From an uncultured Clostridia bacterium (GTDB lineage Bacteria > Bacillota > Clostridia > Christensenellales > Borkfalkiaceae): 24,479 bases of DNA. Of the stretch, positions 20,774 to 24,479 are shown one piece after another (position 1 is the stretch's first letter; the number at the start of each line of letters is the position of its first letter). The stretch is from contig CANPYD010000004.1 in NCBI GenBank assembly GCA_947587775.1, positions 1 to 24,479 on the forward strand, read 5' to 3'. Position numbers and translations under genes: made by a program. The notes beneath the pieces were generated by a model, which worked only from the letters and a program-made list of their open reading frames with translations, did not search any database and was not told the DNA's origin.

Positions 20774-21520
20774 TCATTCAGCCTTTTTCGCCCGTGAAAG
20801 ATCCTCGTTGAACCGTCTGTGCCACAGGCGGTAGATCAGATAAATCGCGGGCATGCCGAGGTTGGTTTCGAGACAGGAATTCACGAGGAGCGTGCGGATG
20901 CTCGCGGCATTCATGGGACGGATGCCGTTGATGAGCAGCGAAAACTCCCAGCCGAACTGCACGCAGAACCCAATGAGACACAGGAAGAGCACATTGACGA
21001 ACGCCTTGTCGGGCTCCTTCCGCAAGAGCGCGATGATGAGCACGAGATAGCTCACGACAAGCACAACGCCCATCCAGCCATGGTAGGCGCCCGTCGTGCG
21101 GGACGTCGTGATCGTGGCCTCCCCGCCGAGCTCGGAGATCGAGGGGCAGATCATCCACCACATCAGGATGAGGAAGATCCAATATTTTGCATATTTATCC
21201 CGCCCGACGAGCACCCAGATAAACGCAAAATTTGTGAAGCCGTAACTCATGGACATCCACAAGAGGACCCAAAAAGTGCCACCCATGCCCGCAAGCTCCC
21301 CGTCGATAAAGACGGTTCTCGTATGGCTGATCAGGTAAAATCCGCCGAAGTCCACGACCGTATAGAGCACGCCGCCGAAGAGGGCGAAGAGCACGGTGGA
21401 GTACCGCTTTTTCCATAAAAGCAGCCCCAAAAAGACGGCAAGAAAGATGCAGTCTGAAATGATGTAGAGAAGATTGAGATTTCGCGTCGGGACGATCGCT
21501 TCCGCTGAGAGAATATTCAT
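20774..21520 (-). CDS. Multi-pass membrane protein of unknown function
   Basis: This 248-residue protein has about seven hydrophobic segments, including LNLLYIISDCIFLAVFLGLL, YSTVLFALFGGVLYTVV, GTFWVLLWMSMSYGFTNFAF, WIFLILMWWMI, WMGVVLVVSYLVLIIALL and VNVLFLCLIGFCVQFGWEF. Conserved-looking polar stretches between helices (DFGGFYLISHTR, SELGGEATITTSRTTGAYHG, ELTNLG-like NSCLETNLGMP) hint at an enzyme or transporter, but no family was recognised. AAAGGAG lies six bases before the ATG at 21520; an in-frame ATG further upstream (21631) is excluded by the promoter at 21540-21567. It stands alone as a single-gene unit. Confidence 0.75.
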   Translation of the reverse strand: MNILSAEAIVPTRNLNLLYIISDCIFLAVFLGLLLWKKRYSTVLFALFGGVLYTVVDFGGFYLISHTRTVFIDGELAGMGGTFWVLLWMSMSYGFTNFAFIWVLVGRDKYAKYWIFLILMWWMICPSISELGGEATITTSRTTGAYHGWMGVVLVVSYLVLIIALLRKEPDKAFVNVLFLCLIGFCVQFGWEFSLLINGIRPMNAASIRTLLVNSCLETNLGMPAIYLIYRLWHRRFNEDLSRAKKAE

Positions 21521-21539
21521 AGTCGGCTCCTTTCCAATG

Positions 21540-21567
21540 ATTATACTCAAAAACAAAAAAAATGCAA
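21540..21567 (-). promoter_or_regulatory. Promoter of the membrane protein gene
   Basis: TTGCAT (21562-21567) and TATAAT (21540-21545) on the minus strand have a 16-bp spacer. The leader is about 13-19 nt with AAAGGAG. Confidence 0.65.
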
Positions 21568-21615
21568 GAAATTGTGCGAATAAGGTCGTATCTTTCCCCA
21601 TCCGCATTCCCCATC

Positions 21616-21644
21616 TTGACATCACCCCCAAAGCGGGGTATAAT
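21616..21644 (+). promoter_or_regulatory. Strong upstream promoter before the SF1 helicase
   Basis: Consensus TTGACA (21616-21621) and TATAAT (21639-21644) have a 17-bp spacer. Transcription would start near 21651, about 100 nt before the helicase ATG. Confidence 0.72.
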
Positions 21645-21654
21645 ATGCTATAAA

Positions 21655-21750
21655 ATGCGATGCGGGGATGCGGCTAAGAACGAGTGTGGAGGATCGGCAC
21701 TTTCCTTCCGAAAATCTTGCTTTATGCAATCATTTGTGATAAAATCATAG
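21655..21750 (+). CDS. Possible 31-residue small protein upstream of the helicase
   Basis: An ATG ten bases after the strong TATAAT box opens a 31-codon frame, with three cysteines (MRCGDAAKNECGG...KSC), ending TAG one base before the helicase ATG. It could be a leaderless leader peptide, but there is no homology or ribosome-site support, and the frame also extends further upstream. Confidence 0.25.
   Translation: MRCGDAAKNECGGSALSFRKSCFMQSFVIKS
21717..21745 (+). promoter_or_regulatory. Second promoter of the SF1 helicase gene
   Basis: TTGCTT (21717-21722) and TAAAAT (21740-21745) have a 17-bp spacer. Six bases to the ATG at 21752 predict a leaderless mRNA from this promoter. Confidence 0.6.
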
Positions 21751-21751
21751 T

Positions 21752-23990
21752 ATGAAGTTTTTCAAGGCGATCTTTTTCTACTTTCGCAATAAAAAGTACC
21801 GCAGAGAGCTTGATCGGCAAATTGATGATTGGACGACGCTTTTGAAGCGGTTCCAAGTCATTCACATCGATCCTGAAATTTTGCAAAAAGCATCCTCTTT
21901 GCGCGGCGGCAAAAAGTATGCCGAACTGATACAGCGTTTTGAAGAAAAAACAAATGCTGTTATGGAACATAACAGGGAGATCGCCGCCCTGTCCCGAAAA
22001 TTTGATGAAATCATAAAAACACACCCGATCCGAGAAATTTTATCAAAGATCGATCAATACCCTTTGGAACAGCTTCTTTCGTTGAATGAGACCGCGCTTA
22101 AGATCGGCGCATACACCCTTCCCGACTCCGTTCCGAATAAAAGGGCATATCTTTCTTACCTGAGAGATCTCGGTGAAATGATCGGCGATTACGCCATCAT
22201 TGTTGAACAATATACTCTGATCAAAGACTTTGACGCGATTTCCTATACGTTCGGGGACAGGTATATTGATGGGCGCGAAGCCGAATCCGCTTTGGCTCCG
22301 GCGCGGATCCTGATCGAAAAAATCAAAAAATTTGGCTCAAAATATTATAAAATCCCGCAGTTGGATGAAAAAATCATCGAACGACACAATGAACAATATA
22401 TCCGCAGCCACTTAAACGATGCAATATTCGATCATATCAACGGAAAAAGTTTAGATGAGGAACAACGGCGGGCGATCTTGTGCGATCCGGGATCCAATCT
22501 TACGATCGCAGGCGCAGGCGCGGGAAAAACGCTTACGATTTGCGGAAAAGTGAAATGGCTGCTTGACCGTTGTAATGTACAAAAAGATGAGATTCTATTA
22601 CTTTCTTACTCGAAAGCCTCCGCAGATGATCTTGCCCGGAAAGTAGAGGGAATTTGCACGGGACTTACGGTAAAAACTTTCCACGCCTTCGGCTTGGAGA
22701 TACTGAACCGCACGCACGGCGGCAGGTTGACTGTCGAGAGCCAATTCAAATCATACATAAAGAAATTCTTTGAAAAAGAGCTTTTCAGCCTTCCGGACCT
22801 TGTCGATAGCATCTTTCGCTTTTTCTCGTTTTATCTGTATGCCAATAAGGACGGCATAAGATATGCAACCGAGGGTGAGAAGTTCGAAGATCTGAAAACT
22901 TCCGATTATCGTACGCTCAAGGAAAGATTGGGTTCCCTGAACGAAAATCCGCGCAAGCTGGAAACGCTTCGGCAAGAGTTTGTGAAGAGTTACGAAGAGC
23001 TTGTGATCGCCAATTTCTTATATATCAATAAGATCGATTATGAATATGAACGTCCCTACGAAATCGATCTTGGCACTCCCGACAAAAGGCAGTACCTGCC
23101 CGATTTTTATTTGCCCGATTATGATATTTATTTGGAGCATTACGGAGTAAACAAAAATTGGAGAACGCCTCAATATACGCGGGAGGAAGAGAGAAAATAT
23201 CTTGAAGGGATCGAATGGAAACGCGCGACGCACGCCAAATACGGGACGGTTTGCATTGAGACATACTCCTATGAGTTTCATGATGGTCAAATTTTCGATC
23301 GATTGAAGCAACGTTTGGAAAATCACGGCGTAGAATTCAAGCCGATGACACAAGAAGAGATCATGAATGCCATGCACGATATTTATGCCGGGCAGGATTT
23401 CTCCTCTTTGATCAATTTGATTTCCACATTCGTCAGCTTATATAAATCAAAATACCGTGACGAGGACGGATTCGACGCGCTCCGCCGCCAAACATTTATT
23501 TCAGACTACGAGAAAGACCGCACTTTGGCATTTCTTGATATTTGCCAAAAAATTTATCATTCCTATTTTGAGACAATGCGCGCCGAGCATAAAATCGATT
23601 TTGACGACATGATCTTACAGGCGGCCGATGCACTGGATGCAATGACGGATTATCGGTATAAATATGTGATCATAGACGAATTTCAGGATATATCTCAAAG
23701 CAGAACGAACCTGTTGAAAGCGATCATCGCGCACGGAGATTCCAAGCTATTTGCGGTGGGCGACGATTGGCAAGCGATTTATCGGTTCGCAGGTAGCGAT
23801 CTCAATGTGTTTTTACATTTCGATCGATACTTTCGGGACGTAAAACTGAATTATATTACATCGACCCATAGAAATTCTATGGAATTACAGACGATTGTCG
23901 AGCCCTTCATTACGGCAAACCCCGAACAGTACGTAAAACATATCCGATCGGAAAAACATGAAACTTCACCTGTCCGCATTCTCTATCATA
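21752..23990 (+). pseudogene. UvrD/HelIV-like SF1 helicase with nuclease-like insertion, 3'-truncated
   Basis: About 746 residues are present before the break. After an N-terminal helical region (1-230), SF1 motifs appear: TIAGAGAGKT (Walker A, 251-260), LSYSKASADDLARKV (Ia), VIIDEFQDISQSR (Walker B, 639-651) and VGDDWQAIYRFAGSD (III, 669-683). Between them, EYERPYEIDL and LPDFYLPDYDIYLEHYG (about 430-465) look like a PD-(D/E)XK nuclease-type insertion, as found in helicase IV-like proteins. Motifs V and VI are missing: after PVRILYH the frame runs into antisense of another gene and stops at 24016. Base composition is clearly more AT-rich than the middle of the window, which fits acquired DNA. 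Two promoters lie upstream. Confidence 0.85.
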
Positions 23991-24479
23991 ATATAAGTTT
24001 TCAGATAATCATATAGATTATCTTCTGTTTTAATGATAAGTTCGCCCCATTGCGCCAAACATGAAGCATAATCGGTTTCATTAAGCCGCGAGAAAATAAA
24101 GGTCTTTATTAGGTCAATATCTTCGAGTTTCTTGCCCTTACTATTGATTGCTTCAAAAATAGAAAATGCCTTTACTCCGCTTCCATTTGAAATAATGGCA
24201 ATTAAGTATACTTTCTGAAGCACGAAATTAGCGAAAAGTAATAACTCATCTAATCCGCTAAAACAAGATGCTATATGGTCATAAATTGTCAAGAAGTTAT
24301 CTCGTAAATTTTTTTCAGTTTCGCTTTTAATATTATATTCTGCAATAAACTGACGCAACTTTTCAGTAGAATGAAAAGCATTGTCAAAGATTTTTGTCAT
24401 CATATTGTCATTTAGTTTATAGCAATCTTCCGCCGTCATTCCATTCGCCATACATAATGCCCCGCCGAGTATTGCAAAT
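23966..24479 (-). pseudogene. DUF262-domain protein fragment
   Basis: The minus-strand frame is open at the window edge (before the ATG at 24451 it reads ILGGALC) and carries DUF262 hallmarks: VYLIAIISNGSGVKAFSIFEAINSKGK, then LEDIDLIKTFIFSRL. DUF262 (GmrSD N-domain-like, ParB-related) proteins are often DNA-modification-dependent nucleases or defence proteins; this piece lacks both ends. It stops at 23966, within sequence that belongs to the convergent helicase, so its 3' end is lost at about 23975-24000. It is strikingly AT-rich. Partial and probably not functional as assembled. Confidence 0.75.

Overview
The window reads as a compact, fairly GC-rich bacterial chromosome segment, most likely from a Bacillota/Clostridia-type organism. 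The supporting signs are a clostridial-style S1 domain, strong AGGAGG ribosome sites, textbook sigma-A promoters with 17-bp spacers, a C_GCAxxG_C_C redox protein, and families such as YbhN, MgtE, adenine deaminase and a SLOG protein. No tRNA, rRNA, CRISPR array or complete mobile element was seen. Species-level placement is not possible from sequence reading alone.

Layout. 1-290: the 3'-truncated end of an S1-domain gene abuts a convergent, 3'-truncated ABC ATPase gene, which belongs to a TetR-ABC operon (to 1246). 1377-5364: three forward genes (EamA transporter, membrane-anchored glycerophosphodiesterase, YbhN-like membrane protein), each with its own promoter. 5428-6449: reverse pair rdgB-metallophosphoesterase, translationally coupled. 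6453-7056: repeat-filled intergenic block. 7057-10915: mgtE and adenine deaminase, separated by a ~450-nt structured mgtE leader. 10983-13254: aspS and a SLOG protein, divergent from a small XRE regulator (13358-13600). 13601-15296: repeat blocks flanking a Dda/RecD-like helicase. 15297-17582: C_GCAxxG_C_C protein, lipoprotein, divergent metallo-beta-lactamase-fold hydrolase with a Rex-like palindrome, and a 4'-phosphopantetheinyl transferase. 17676-20663: an operon of a two-domain AAA ATPase (one domain degenerate) followed by two paralogous YbjN-like proteins. 20774-21520: a multi-pass membrane protein. 21752-about 23990: a more AT-rich SF1 helicase with an embedded nuclease-like segment, cut off at a junction with a convergent DUF262 fragment running off the window.

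Most notable points: (1) both outer ends are head-on chimeras of two broken genes, which suggests assembly artefacts or rearrangement; (2) at least six genes have a promoter whose predicted start site coincides with, or lies a few bases from, the ATG, implying leaderless mRNAs, while others in the same window use a leader plus Shine-Dalgarno; (3) three times the TGA stop of one gene forms part of the TTGAC -35 box of the next; (4) the AAA/YbjN/YbjN operon is the best candidate for an undescribed system; (5) mgtE has a duplicated N-domain and a long multi-hairpin leader with a possible leader peptide; (6) families of GC-rich nested-hairpin repeats fill the intergenic spaces.
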